Shown here one piece after another: positions 13,150 through 19,110 of a stretch of 19,110 nucleotides of DNA. The notes beneath the pieces were generated by a model, which had not been told where the DNA came from, made no database searches, and was given only the letters and a program-made list of their open reading frames with translations. Both the position numbers and the translations under genes were made by a program. Within the stretch, counting starts at the first letter, position 1, and every line of letters begins with the position of its first letter. Source of the stretch: a bacterium (GTDB taxonomy: Bacteria; RBG-13-66-14); NCBI GenBank assembly GCA_035528375.1, contig DATKYS010000135.1:1-19110 (forward strand). The letters run 5' to 3'.

Positions 13150-14808
13150 ATGGCTCAATTCGCCGACGTCGTTTTTTACCTCCACGCCCACCTCCCGTAC
13201 CTTCTGGGTCACGGCACCTGGCCGCACGGTTCGGTGTGGCTCTACGAGGCGGCCGCCGGGGTTTACATCCCTCTCCTCCGCCGGCTCCGGGAGCTGGCGG
13301 GGCGCGGGGTTCCGCTCCGCCTCGGCCTCGGGTTCACCCCCACGCTGGTGGAGCAGCTCGCCGACCCCCGGTTCGAGAGCGGTTTCCGGGAGTACCTGCG
13401 CGGACACGCCGCCGCGGCCGCCGCCGACGCCCGGAGTTTCGAGGCGGAGGGCGAAGTTCGCCTGGCCGAGATGGCCCGGGGTTGGGAGGCCGAGCTCCTG
13501 GGCCACCTGGAGGACTTCGACCGTCTGGACGGCGATATAATCGGCGGATTCCGCGAGCTCGCCGATGGAGGTTTCCTGGAGCCGGTAGCCGGAGCAGCCA
13601 CACATGGCTACCTCCCGCTCCTCGGTCGGGAGGACGCCGTGGCGCGCCAGGTCCGGCTGGGACTCCTGGCCCACGGGCGGCATATGGGCGGCTGGACCGG
13701 CGGGTTCTGGCTCCCCGAGTGCGCCTACCGGCCGGGGCGCGAATGGCGGCGTCCCTTCACCGCGGATTCCCTCTCGCCGCGGGAGGGCACCGCCGCCCAC
13801 CTCGACGCGGCGGGGGTCCGCTACACCTTCGTGGACGCCCACCTGGTCGAGGCCAAGTTACCCGAGGACACGCCGGGCGACCCGGTCCTCCTGGCCGATT
13901 ACAACGATTCCCGCCGCCAGTTCCACACCCCCTACCCCGACCGTTCCCCCTACGGCGTCTACGCGCCGGATGGATCGGCGTTCCGCGTGTTCGTCCGGGA
14001 CTCTTCCGCCAACCGGCAGGTGTGGGACGGCTTCGTCGGCTACCCCGGTGACGCGGATTACCGGGAGTTCCACCGGCGGAGGTGGCCCAGCGGCCTGCGT
14101 TACTGGCGGGTGACCGGCAAGGACGTCTACGTGGGACACAAGGCCCCCTACGACCCCGAGGCGGCCCGGGCGAAGGTCCGGGAGCACGCCGGGCACTTCG
14201 TGGGCGTCCTGGAGGGCCTGGCGTCGAAGGCCCCCGGCGAGCGGGCGGTTCTGACCCTGCCCTTCGACTGCGAGCTCTTCGGGCACTGGTGGTACGAGGG
14301 TCCGGAGTGGCTGGCTCAGGTACTGGAGGGCGTCGTCCGCTCGCAGAGGCTCACCCTGGCCTCCCCCTCGGAGGCGCTGGGGCGCGTCCCGGCCGAGCCG
14401 GTGGTTCTCAGGGAGGGTTCCTGGGGCTACGACGGTTACCACAAGGTGTGGCTGGGGGAACACGCGCGGGATTACTGGGACGCGGTTTACTCCGCGGAGG
14501 ACCGCCTGGCCGGCGCCGTTCGAAAACACGGGGACGAGGGGCGGGAGCTGGCCCGTCGCCTTCTGGCCGCCGCCGCCCGGGAGCTCCTCCTCCTGGAGGC
14601 CTCCGACTGGTCGTTTCTCATCTACTCTCACTCGGCGCGGGATTACGCCCACCTGCGGTACAATCAGCACCGGGAGTGTTTTCACGCCCTCGTGACGGCC
14701 CTGGAACGGCTGGACGCGGGCGGGATTCCACCCGAGGCCGAGGAGCTCCTCGCCCGACGCGAGGCTAACGCGCCCTTCGGCTGGGCCACCTGGGAGGAGC
14801 TCCGGTGA
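13150..14808 (+). CDS. GH57 family 1,4-alpha-glucan branching enzyme
   Basis: The product is 552 aa from ATG 13150 (MAQFADVVFYLHAHLPYLLG). The frame extends upstream to 13114, but that part lies in the promoter and is rejected. GH57 motifs appear in order: LHAHLPY (11-17); G-F-W-L-P-E-C-A-Y (185-193) with the nucleophile Glu190; L-P-F-D-C-E-L-F-G-H-W-W (370-381) with the acid/base Asp373; and E-A-S-D-W-S-F-L (483-490). The C-terminal helical part with G-S-W-G-x-D-G-Y-H-K-V-W-L is typical of the branching-enzyme branch of the family (DUF1957 type), whose members are about 520-560 aa. It makes alpha-1,6 branches in glycogen-like glucans in the cytoplasm. Other GH57 activities such as amylase or 4-alpha-glucanotransferase are possible but less likely. 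It overlaps the next gene by 4 bases and leads a six-gene operon. No Shine-Dalgarno is visible. Confidence 0.9.
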   Translation: MAQFADVVFYLHAHLPYLLGHGTWPHGSVWLYEAAAGVYIPLLRRLRELAGRGVPLRLGLGFTPTLVEQLADPRFESGFREYLRGHAAAAAADARSFEAEGEVRLAEMARGWEAELLGHLEDFDRLDGDIIGGFRELADGGFLEPVAGAATHGYLPLLGREDAVARQVRLGLLAHGRHMGGWTGGFWLPECAYRPGREWRRPFTADSLSPREGTAAHLDAAGVRYTFVDAHLVEAKLPEDTPGDPVLLADYNDSRRQFHTPYPDRSPYGVYAPDGSAFRVFVRDSSANRQVWDGFVGYPGDADYREFHRRRWPSGLRYWRVTGKDVYVGHKAPYDPEAARAKVREHAGHFVGVLEGLASKAPGERAVLTLPFDCELFGHWWYEGPEWLAQVLEGVVRSQRLTLASPSEALGRVPAEPVVLREGSWGYDGYHKVWLGEHARDYWDAVYSAEDRLAGAVRKHGDEGRELARRLLAAAARELLLLEASDWSFLIYSHSARDYAHLRYNQHRECFHALVTALERLDAGGIPPEAEELLARREANAPFGWATWEELR

Positions 14809-15494
14809 GGGACATCACCTACGCGGCTTCTCTTAATGCAGACGAGCCTCTGGACGAAGAGCGTTACTTCGCCGGGTTGACCGGCTTGCGGGCCTGGCTC
14901 GACTCCGGGGAGGCCCCCTTCTCCGGTTACCGGCGCCTCTACACCCTCTTCACTCAACGGGGTGCGACCGGTTTCCGCGAGCACCCCGATCTCCTCGTCC
15001 GCCTCCGCCGGCGCCTCTACCCCCTGTACGCCTGGCTGAGGGTGGAGTTAGGCGCCGATTTGAAGGCCCTTCAGGTTCGAACGGGCATGGCCAGCCACAC
15101 GGGAGCCGACGCCGGCTGGGGGGCGATTCTCTGGGCGGCCATCGGGCGGGCGTTCATCTACATCATCCCCGCCTGGCTCGCGCTCTACGTGCTCAAGCCC
15201 TGGGAAATCAGCCTGGCCTTGGGAATCGCCTGTTTCGTCGTCGCCGGCCTCGGCTTCCTCATTTTCGAGTACACGCTGATCCGCGCCGCGCTCACCGCCC
15301 GCAGCATCGCCTTCCGCGCCGAGCTGGTCCGGCTCCATGACGGCGCCGTGAGCCGCGTCGCCGCGGAGCTCGGGCTGGAGCTCCTGGCCAGCCGGCAGGT
15401 CACCGGCCCGGGCATCGAGATGAAGCCGCCCAGCCGCCACACCGTGGCCGATACCGGGGAGAATGGCGGCGAATCGCCCCCTTCGACGGGTTGA
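14805..15494 (+). CDS. Two-TM membrane protein of unknown family
   Basis: The product is 229 aa. GTG 14805 overlaps the branching-enzyme stop (GTGA) with GGGAGGAG upstream, so translation is probably coupled. An N-terminal soluble region (1-100, with helical R-L-R-R-R-L-Y-P-L-Y and a charged stretch) precedes two membrane segments (about 105-130 and 134-158) joined by a short K-P-W-E loop. A soluble helical end (160-205) and a polar, probably disordered tail follow. I do not recognise the family. Its location between a glucan branching enzyme and a phospholipid synthase gives no decisive hint. The protein is inner-membrane with both ends probably on the same side. Confidence 0.75.
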   Translation: MRDITYAASLNADEPLDEERYFAGLTGLRAWLDSGEAPFSGYRRLYTLFTQRGATGFREHPDLLVRLRRRLYPLYAWLRVELGADLKALQVRTGMASHTGADAGWGAILWAAIGRAFIYIIPAWLALYVLKPWEISLALGIACFVVAGLGFLIFEYTLIRAALTARSIAFRAELVRLHDGAVSRVAAELGLELLASRQVTGPGIEMKPPSRHTVADTGENGGESPPSTG

Positions 15495-15498
15495 ACCC

Positions 15499-16140
15499 AT
15501 GCCGAGAGGATTCACCGACAGCCCCGGACCCGCGAACGATCGTCCCCCGGCGACCGGTATCCGGCGACAGGTCCCCAACCTCCTGTCGGTCACCCGTCTG
15601 GTCATGCTGCCGGTGGTCCTGTACCTGGTCACGCTTCCCGATGCCTGGGCGCCCTGGGCCGCGGCCGGGCTGATGATACTCTCCATGGCCTTCGACGGTC
15701 TGGACGGCCTTCTTGCCCGGCGGTGGAACGCCGTCACCGAGTTCGGCAAGGTGATAGACCCCGTGGCGGACAAGGTCTGCATCGGCGCCGCGGCGGTGAT
15801 GCTGGTCATCTACCGGGATTTCCCCCTGTGGCTGGCCGTCGTCGTCCTGGGGCGGGACGCGCTGATTCTGTTGGGCGGGTGCCTCCTGCGGCACCGCCGG
15901 CGCGCGACCCCGATGAGCAACTCCGCGGGCAAGGCGGCGGCCTTCGTCATCGGGGCGACCCTCGTCGTCTACACCCTGCGCACGGGCCATCTCTGGTTGG
16001 AGACGGCCCTGTCCTGGCTCTGCGCCGTTCTGGTGGCGCTGTCTCTGGCGGTCTACCTGTACCGGTACTTCAGGCTGATGCGTGAAAAGGGCGCCGATGC
16101 GGCGTCCGCGGGAGGTGCTCATGGCGGCGAGGGTCGTTGA
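15499..16140 (+). CDS. CDP-alcohol phosphatidyltransferase (PgsA-like)
   Basis: The product is 213 aa from ATG 15499, five bases after the previous stop. ATG 15463 is an alternative adding 12 residues and overlapping the upstream gene. The diagnostic D-x2-D-G-x2-A-R-x8-G-x3-D-x3-D motif is complete: D66, D69-G70, A73-R74, G83, D87 and D91. At least four further hydrophobic segments surround it (about 33-45, 53-65, 92-118, 140-155 and 165-195). The N-terminal P-N-L-L-S-V-T-R-L resembles phosphatidylglycerophosphate synthase, which joins CDP-diacylglycerol to glycerol 3-phosphate in the inner membrane. Other members of the family, such as cardiolipin-type or archaetidyl/inositol-phosphate synthases, share the motif, so the substrate alcohol is not certain. 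It overlaps ltaE by 20 bases. Confidence 0.9.
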   Translation: MPRGFTDSPGPANDRPPATGIRRQVPNLLSVTRLVMLPVVLYLVTLPDAWAPWAAAGLMILSMAFDGLDGLLARRWNAVTEFGKVIDPVADKVCIGAAAVMLVIYRDFPLWLAVVVLGRDALILLGGCLLRHRRRATPMSNSAGKAAAFVIGATLVVYTLRTGHLWLETALSWLCAVLVALSLAVYLYRYFRLMREKGADAASAGGAHGGEGR

Positions 16141-17152
16141 CCTGCGCTCGGACACCGTGACGCGGCCGGACTCACCCATGCTCGAGGCGATGGTCTCCGC
16201 CGAGGTGGGCGACGACGTCCTGGGCGACGACCCCACGGTGAAGGAGCTCGAGCGGGTGTACGCCGGGCTGGTGGGGAAGGAGGCGGCGCTCTTCACCGCC
16301 TCGGGCACCATGGCGAACCAGGTGGCCGTCGCCGCCTGGACCACGGGCGGGGACGAGGTCATCCTGGGCCAGGACGCCCACATCCTGGAGTACGAGTACG
16401 GGGCGCCGGGGTTTTTAGCCCGGGTGCTCACCCGGGAGGTGCCCGTGGTGGAGGGGGCGCCCGACCCGGACGCGGTGAGGAAGCGCTACAAGACCGGCGA
16501 GTTCCACTCCTCGCGCACATCTCTGATCTGCCTGGAGAACACCCACAACCGGCTGGGCGGCGTCGTGCCGAACCAGGAGATTTTCCGCGCCCTGCGCGCC
16601 TTCGCCGACGAGCGCGGGGTGCGGATTCACCTGGACGGCGCCCGCCTGTGGAACGCCTCGGTGGCCACCGGGAAGAGCATGGCCGAGCTCGCGTCGGTGG
16701 GTGACTCGGTGATGAGCTGCTTCTCCAAGGGGCTGGGCTGCCCCGTCGGCTCGATTCTGGCCGGCCCGGCGGACTTCATCGCGCGGGCGCACCGGCTGCG
16801 TAAAATCTGCGGCGGCGGGATGCGCCAGGTGGGAATCCTCGCCGCGGCGGGCCTCTACGCCATCGAGCACAACTGGGCCCGCATGGCCGAGGACCACGAA
16901 AAGGCCCAGCGGCTGGCGAAGATTTTAGCCGGAACCTCCTGGGCCCGGATCGAACCCGCCGGCGTCCACACCAACATCGTCATCCCCCTGCTCGATGACG
17001 TCCCGTCGCAGCGGGTGGCGGACGAGGCCGGGGCAATGGGGGTCCGCTTCTTCCCCTTCGGCCCCGACAAGTTCCGCCTGGTAACCCACAAGGACGTCTC
17101 CGACGATGACGTGGACTACGCCTGCGGGGTCCTGGCGGACCTGCGCTTTTAA
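16121..17152 (+). CDS. ltaE: Low-specificity L-threonine aldolase (PLP enzyme)
   Basis: The product is 343 aa from ATG 16121, preceded by GGAGGT with four bases spacing. The upstream start at 16082 would extend 39 bases into the previous gene and lacks support. The N-terminus V-D-L-R-S-D-T-V-T-R-P is the family hallmark, followed by G-D-D-V-L-G-D-D-P-T, the H87 region (D-A-H-I) that stacks on the cofactor, H-L-D-G-A-R (170-175) with Asp172 and Arg175, and the PLP lysine K203 in F-S-K-G-L-G-C-P-V-G. The cytoplasmic enzyme cleaves L-threonine or allo-threonine to glycine and acetaldehyde. The C-terminal domain is complete (L-V-T-H near the end). It is the fourth gene of the operon. Confidence 0.95.
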   Translation: MAARVVDLRSDTVTRPDSPMLEAMVSAEVGDDVLGDDPTVKELERVYAGLVGKEAALFTASGTMANQVAVAAWTTGGDEVILGQDAHILEYEYGAPGFLARVLTREVPVVEGAPDPDAVRKRYKTGEFHSSRTSLICLENTHNRLGGVVPNQEIFRALRAFADERGVRIHLDGARLWNASVATGKSMAELASVGDSVMSCFSKGLGCPVGSILAGPADFIARAHRLRKICGGGMRQVGILAAAGLYAIEHNWARMAEDHEKAQRLAKILAGTSWARIEPAGVHTNIVIPLLDDVPSQRVADEAGAMGVRFFPFGPDKFRLVTHKDVSDDDVDYACGVLADLRF

Positions 17153-17154
17153 CG

Positions 17155-17508
17155 ATGCACGAGCTGGGCGTCACGCGGGAAATCGTGCGGGCCGTGGAGG
17201 AGGAGCTGGACCGGCTCCCGGAGGGCACGCATCTGATCAAAGTGAAGCTGCTGCTGGGCCGCCTCACCGGTTTCGTGCCCGAGAGCCTCGAGTTCTGCTA
17301 CGCGGCGCTCGCGGAGGGGGGACGGCTGGCGGGCTCGGAGCTGGAAATCGAGCGCCGGGACGGGCGGGTCCGCTGCGAGGGCTGCGGCGAGGAGTTCACC
17401 CTCGACGAGCCGTACTTCATCTGCCCCGGCTGCGGGGGGAGGGATTTGACCGTCCTCGGCGGCCGCGAGTTCCTCATCACCGGCCTGGAGGTCGAGGAGG
17501 GGTCTTGA
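17155..17508 (+). CDS. hypA: HypA-family nickel metallochaperone
   Basis: The product is 117 aa, close to the usual 113-118. ATG 17155 lies two bases after the aldolase stop. It begins M-H-E, with His2 as the nickel ligand together with Glu3. The C-terminal zinc site has two C-x2-C motifs: C74/C77 (C-E-G-C) and C90/C93 (C-P-G-C). Internal V-P-E-S-L-E-F-C-Y and the helix-strand pattern match HypA/HybF. HypA delivers Ni to [NiFe]-hydrogenase, usually with HypB and others, and sometimes to urease. No other hyp, hydrogenase or urease gene is in the window, so the partners must lie elsewhere. It overlaps the Nudix gene by 4 bases. Confidence 0.94.
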   Translation: MHELGVTREIVRAVEEELDRLPEGTHLIKVKLLLGRLTGFVPESLEFCYAALAEGGRLAGSELEIERRDGRVRCEGCGEEFTLDEPYFICPGCGGRDLTVLGGREFLITGLEVEEGS

Positions 17509-18068
17509 GCGAGGAAAGCCTTTCCAGCCGGTTGATCTACTCCGGTCGGATCATGGAGGTCCGGGTGGACGAGGTGCGGCTGGCCAACGGGCGGCTATCC
17601 ATCCGGGAGCTGGTCCGCGTCGCCGACGCCGTGCTGATGCTGCCCCTGCTCGATGACGGAACCGTCCTTCTCATCCGCCAGTACCGCAAGGGGCCCGAGG
17701 TGGACCTTCTGGAGCTCCCCGCCGGGAAGATAGACCCGGGCGAGGACCCCCCGACGGCCGCGCACCGGGAGCTTCTGGAGGAGACGGGATACCGGGCGGG
17801 AAAGATGGAGCGGCTGTCCGGCGTGTACACCTGCCCTGGCTTCTGCAACGAGCTCATCCACCTGTACCTCGCGACGGAGCTGAAGCGGGAGCGGCCCAAG
17901 CCCGACGACGACGAGCTGATCCGCCTCGTGCCCACGCCGCTGGAAGAGGTGGGGCGGATGCTCGCCGATGGGCGCCTGGTGGACTCGAAGAGCGTGGCCG
18001 CCCTGGGGCTCTATTTCATGCGCCGCGCTTCGGGCCGGGTGTTAGGGTCGAACAGTGGTCCGATGTAG
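17505..18068 (+). CDS. Nudix hydrolase, ADP-ribose pyrophosphatase-like
   Basis: The product is 187 aa starting with TTG 17505, which overlaps the hypA stop (TTGA) and has GAGGAGGGG just upstream. The long in-frame extension to 17106 is a shadow of hypA and is rejected. The Nudix box G-x5-E-x7-R-E-L-x-E-E-x-G is complete (G74 to Y96, with R88-E89 and E92-E93). Residues about 32-72 with I-R-E-L-V-R-V-x-D-A-V and L-L-I-R-Q-Y-R match the ADP-ribose pyrophosphatase (NudF-like) subfamily, which hydrolyses ADP-ribose to AMP and ribose 5-phosphate using Mg2+. The exact substrate is inferred from this similarity. The TAG stop lies inside the GTAGGG end of the palindromic repeat cluster that follows. 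Confidence 0.93.
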   Translation: MSEESLSSRLIYSGRIMEVRVDEVRLANGRLSIRELVRVADAVLMLPLLDDGTVLLIRQYRKGPEVDLLELPAGKIDPGEDPPTAAHRELLEETGYRAGKMERLSGVYTCPGFCNELIHLYLATELKRERPKPDDDELIRLVPTPLEEVGRMLADGRLVDSKSVAALGLYFMRRASGRVLGSNSGPM

Positions 18069-18153
18069 GGGGGCCCTTCTACGGGCCCCCGCGGTGGGGA
18101 TAGTATCTGCGACCGAAAGTTATATGGGCCCGAAGGGAAATCCCCGCCCTACG
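18065..18153. repeat. Compound palindromic element 1 (GTAGGG...CCCTAC)
   Basis: The outer ends GTAGGG (18065-18070) and CCCTAC (18148-18152, plus the flanking C) are complementary. Inside, hairpin 1 is a perfect 8-bp stem (18069-18076 with 18083-18090, loop TTCTAC). A second, looser palindrome pairs GGTGGGGAT (about 18094-18102) with ATCCCCGCC (about 18139-18148) across a 36-base interior that looks inserted. The TAG of the Nudix gene is part of the left end. Hairpin 1 has no T-tract but could slow RNA polymerase. Confidence 0.65.
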
Positions 18154-18175
18154 TTTTGAACCGCCGGATTACCCC

Positions 18176-18231
18176 CGTAGGGGCGACCGTCCACGGTCGC
18201 CCGCGGGCGGGTGTGGACACCCGCCCCTACG
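18176..18231. repeat. Compound palindromic element 2 (56 bp, two 9-bp hairpins)
   Basis: Perfect 10-bp inverted ends CGTAGGGGCG (18176-18185) and CGCCCCTACG (18222-18231) enclose two perfect hairpins. Hairpin 1 is a 9-bp stem 18181-18189 with 18194-18202 and loop TCCA. Hairpin 2 is a 9-bp stem 18205-18213 with 18218-18226 and loop TGGA. The two loops are complementary. It contains no coding potential and no target-site duplication that I can identify. Confidence 0.85.
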
Positions 18232-18258
18232 TCATCATAAATTCGGGTGAGGGGTGAA

Positions 18259-18285
18259 AAGGCGGGGATCGAAGTCCCCGCCCTT
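18259..18285. repeat. Isolated GGCGGGGA/TCCCCGCC hairpin
   Basis: GGCGGGGA (18261-18268) and TCCCCGCC (18275-18282) form an 8-bp stem with loop TCGAAG. It matches the hairpin of the element at 10983-11004 in its stem but has a different loop, and it lies between elements 2 and 3. Confidence 0.7.
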
Positions 18286-18314
18286 CGCGCAAGGCGTCAA
18301 TCGCGCGTTAACCT

Positions 18315-18395
18315 CGTAGGGGCCGACCGACGGCGCGCCGTTCAGGTCGGCCAGCGGGCGACCGCAGAGGACTTGTCCTACGGGTCGCCCCTACG
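18315..18395. repeat. Compound palindromic element 3 (81 bp)
   Basis: The ends CGTAGGGGCCG (18315-18325, one base inserted) and CGCCCCTACG (18386-18395) match those of element 2. Hairpin 1 pairs GGCCGACC (18321-18328) with GGTCGGCC (18345-18352) and encloses a perfect 12-base palindrome ACGGCGCGCCGT (18330-18341). Hairpin 2 pairs GGGCGACC (18356-18363) with GGTCGCCC (18383-18390) and encloses a small AGGAC/GTCCT stem. The architecture is the same as element 2 with longer interiors. It lies 40 bases from the stop of the convergent secreted-protein gene. Confidence 0.8.
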
Positions 18396-18434
18396 TCATC
18401 GCAGCGCGGCACTGGCCGGGAACCGTCCCACCGG

Positions 18435-19067
18435 CTAATCCGAGTACCCCGCCTTGATTTCCCCCCAGCTCGCCGGTTCCACGTTGCTTTCCTCCGGCGT
18501 GCCCAGGAGGCGGAAGTAGGCCGCTTCGTCCCATTGGTACCACTGGGAGTACAGGTTGCCCGTAGTTTTGCTGCCCCACGTGCAGTTCTCGGCTTCCGTG
18601 CGGATTTCGAGCCAGAACGGCGTACCGGCTTCGATGTGGCAGGGCTCGATGTTCAATAAGTAGTGGTACAGGGGATGCCCGTGGTAATCGAATCCGGTGT
18701 AGGTCTCCTCCAGGTCGTCGCCTCCGGTTGTGGTCCTGAAGTAGTAGGCGCCGGGCATGCCGTACTGGTCGTAGCGCACGTTTACGTAGAACAGCCTGGG
18801 ATGGACGGGCTCCTCGGGGTAGTAATACGCCCAGCATTCTACGGCCTCGAGCTCCGCGTCCGTCTCCAGGGTGAAGTCGTCCTGGGTGTAGTACTCGCCG
18901 TATATCCCCTTGCCGCCGTTCATGAACAGGTAGTCGTAGCACTGGTCCCACAGGACCTGGGGTTCGTCGTCGGCCCGGCTCGGGGACGAAACGCCGATGG
19001 CGCCGGTGAAACCGAGCGCGGCCGAGAAGGCGACGGCGCAGAGCAAAAATGTTATCGTCCTGGTCAT
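18435..19067 (-). CDS. Secreted beta-rich protein of unknown function (paralogue B)
   Basis: The product is 210 aa. ATG at 19067 has GAAGG seven bases upstream. The signal peptide is longer than in paralogue A (MTRTITFLLCAVAFSA then about 14 residues, likely cleavage at S-R-A before DDEPQ). From there the mature chain is roughly 80-85% identical by eye to the protein at 11028-11630, including long identical blocks such as GKGIYGEYYTQDDFTLETDA and V-R-Y-D-Q-Y-G-M-P-G-A-Y-Y-F-R-T-T-T-G-G-D-D. Differences cluster around Y-H-G-H-P-L-Y-H-Y, where one residue is missing relative to A, and near the C-terminus. It has one extra Cys (E-P-C-H). Exported, function unknown, probably extracellular or outer-membrane-associated. 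The high identity points to a fairly recent duplication within a multi-copy family. The stop lies at the edge of the palindromic repeat cluster. Confidence 0.87.
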   Translation of the reverse strand: MTRTITFLLCAVAFSAALGFTGAIGVSSPSRADDEPQVLWDQCYDYLFMNGGKGIYGEYYTQDDFTLETDAELEAVECWAYYYPEEPVHPRLFYVNVRYDQYGMPGAYYFRTTTGGDDLEETYTGFDYHGHPLYHYLLNIEPCHIEAGTPFWLEIRTEAENCTWGSKTTGNLYSQWYQWDEAAYFRLLGTPEESNVEPASWGEIKAGYSD

Positions 19068-19110
19068 GAGGTTACCTTCTTCATTTTTGGTTTTTTACAC
19101 GACTAAATTT

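Noticed and set aside
17106-17504. N-terminal extension of the Nudix frame
   Set aside because: It runs through hypA in another frame, has low-complexity Arg/Gly content, and the TTG at 17505 has a good ribosome site.
2891-18120. The 11-mer CTGCGACCGAA near 2892, 3822 and 18107
   Set aside because: Some 11-mers are expected to recur by chance in 19 kb. The contexts differ, two copies are inside different coding frames, and the similarity fades on both sides.
18176-18395. Palindromic cluster as a CRISPR array
   Set aside because: The elements differ in length and interior sequence, and there are no regular spacers or cas genes.
18247-18438. Small plus-strand ORF in the repeat cluster
   Set aside because: It is composed of palindromic repeat sequence and has no coding character.

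Overview
This window comes from a GC-rich, Gram-negative-type (two-membrane) bacterium. The evidence is the ExbB/TolQ and ExbD/TolR motor proteins, many Sec signal peptides, an M23 peptidase and sigma70-like promoters. No rRNA, tRNA, IS element, phage gene or CRISPR array is visible. I cannot name the organism. The mix of Myxococcus-like Agl/Glt-type genes and numerous intergenic palindromes suggests an uncultured lineage, possibly a candidate phylum; this is a guess.

Region 1 (1-9286) is the most interesting part. It runs: the 3' part of a large TPR protein ending in 19 copies of an E-T-P-I-(E/G/D) pentapeptide; a small secreted protein with a carbohydrate-binding-like jelly-roll fold; a small secreted or membrane protein of unknown family; one ExbB/TolQ-like motor protein; two tandem ExbD/TolR-like proteins, one without the intramembrane Asp and one with it; an FHA-like/transmembrane/glycine-rich/AgmX-PglI-C-terminal protein; and, after a strong terminator and its own promoter, a GYF_2-like/coiled-coil/transmembrane/AgmX-like protein. 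This parts list resembles the Myxococcus Agl-Glt gliding and focal-adhesion machinery and Tol-Pal/TonB energy transduction. I read it as a proton-motive-force-driven trans-envelope machine of unknown output.

Region 2 (9428-10850) is a two-gene unit: a small NTF2-like probable lipoprotein and a membrane-anchored coiled-coil M23 endopeptidase, closed by a clear intrinsic terminator.

Region 3 (11028-13039, minus strand) holds a secreted beta-rich protein of unknown function with a possible 32-aa upstream ORF, then a recX-LUD-domain pair. recX has a TATAAT promoter so close to its ATG that the transcript should be nearly leaderless.

Region 4 (13150-18068, plus strand) is a tightly packed six-gene operon: a GH57 alpha-glucan branching enzyme, a two-TM protein, a CDP-alcohol phosphatidyltransferase, a threonine aldolase, HypA and a Nudix hydrolase. 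Junctions overlap or are only a few bases apart, so translation is probably coupled.

Region 5 (18065-18435) is a tandem cluster of three compound palindromic repeats bounded by GTAGGG...CCCTAC ends. It separates the Nudix gene from a convergent close paralogue (18435-19067) of the region 3 secreted protein. A decayed relative of the repeat lies at 10847-11008, next to the first paralogue.
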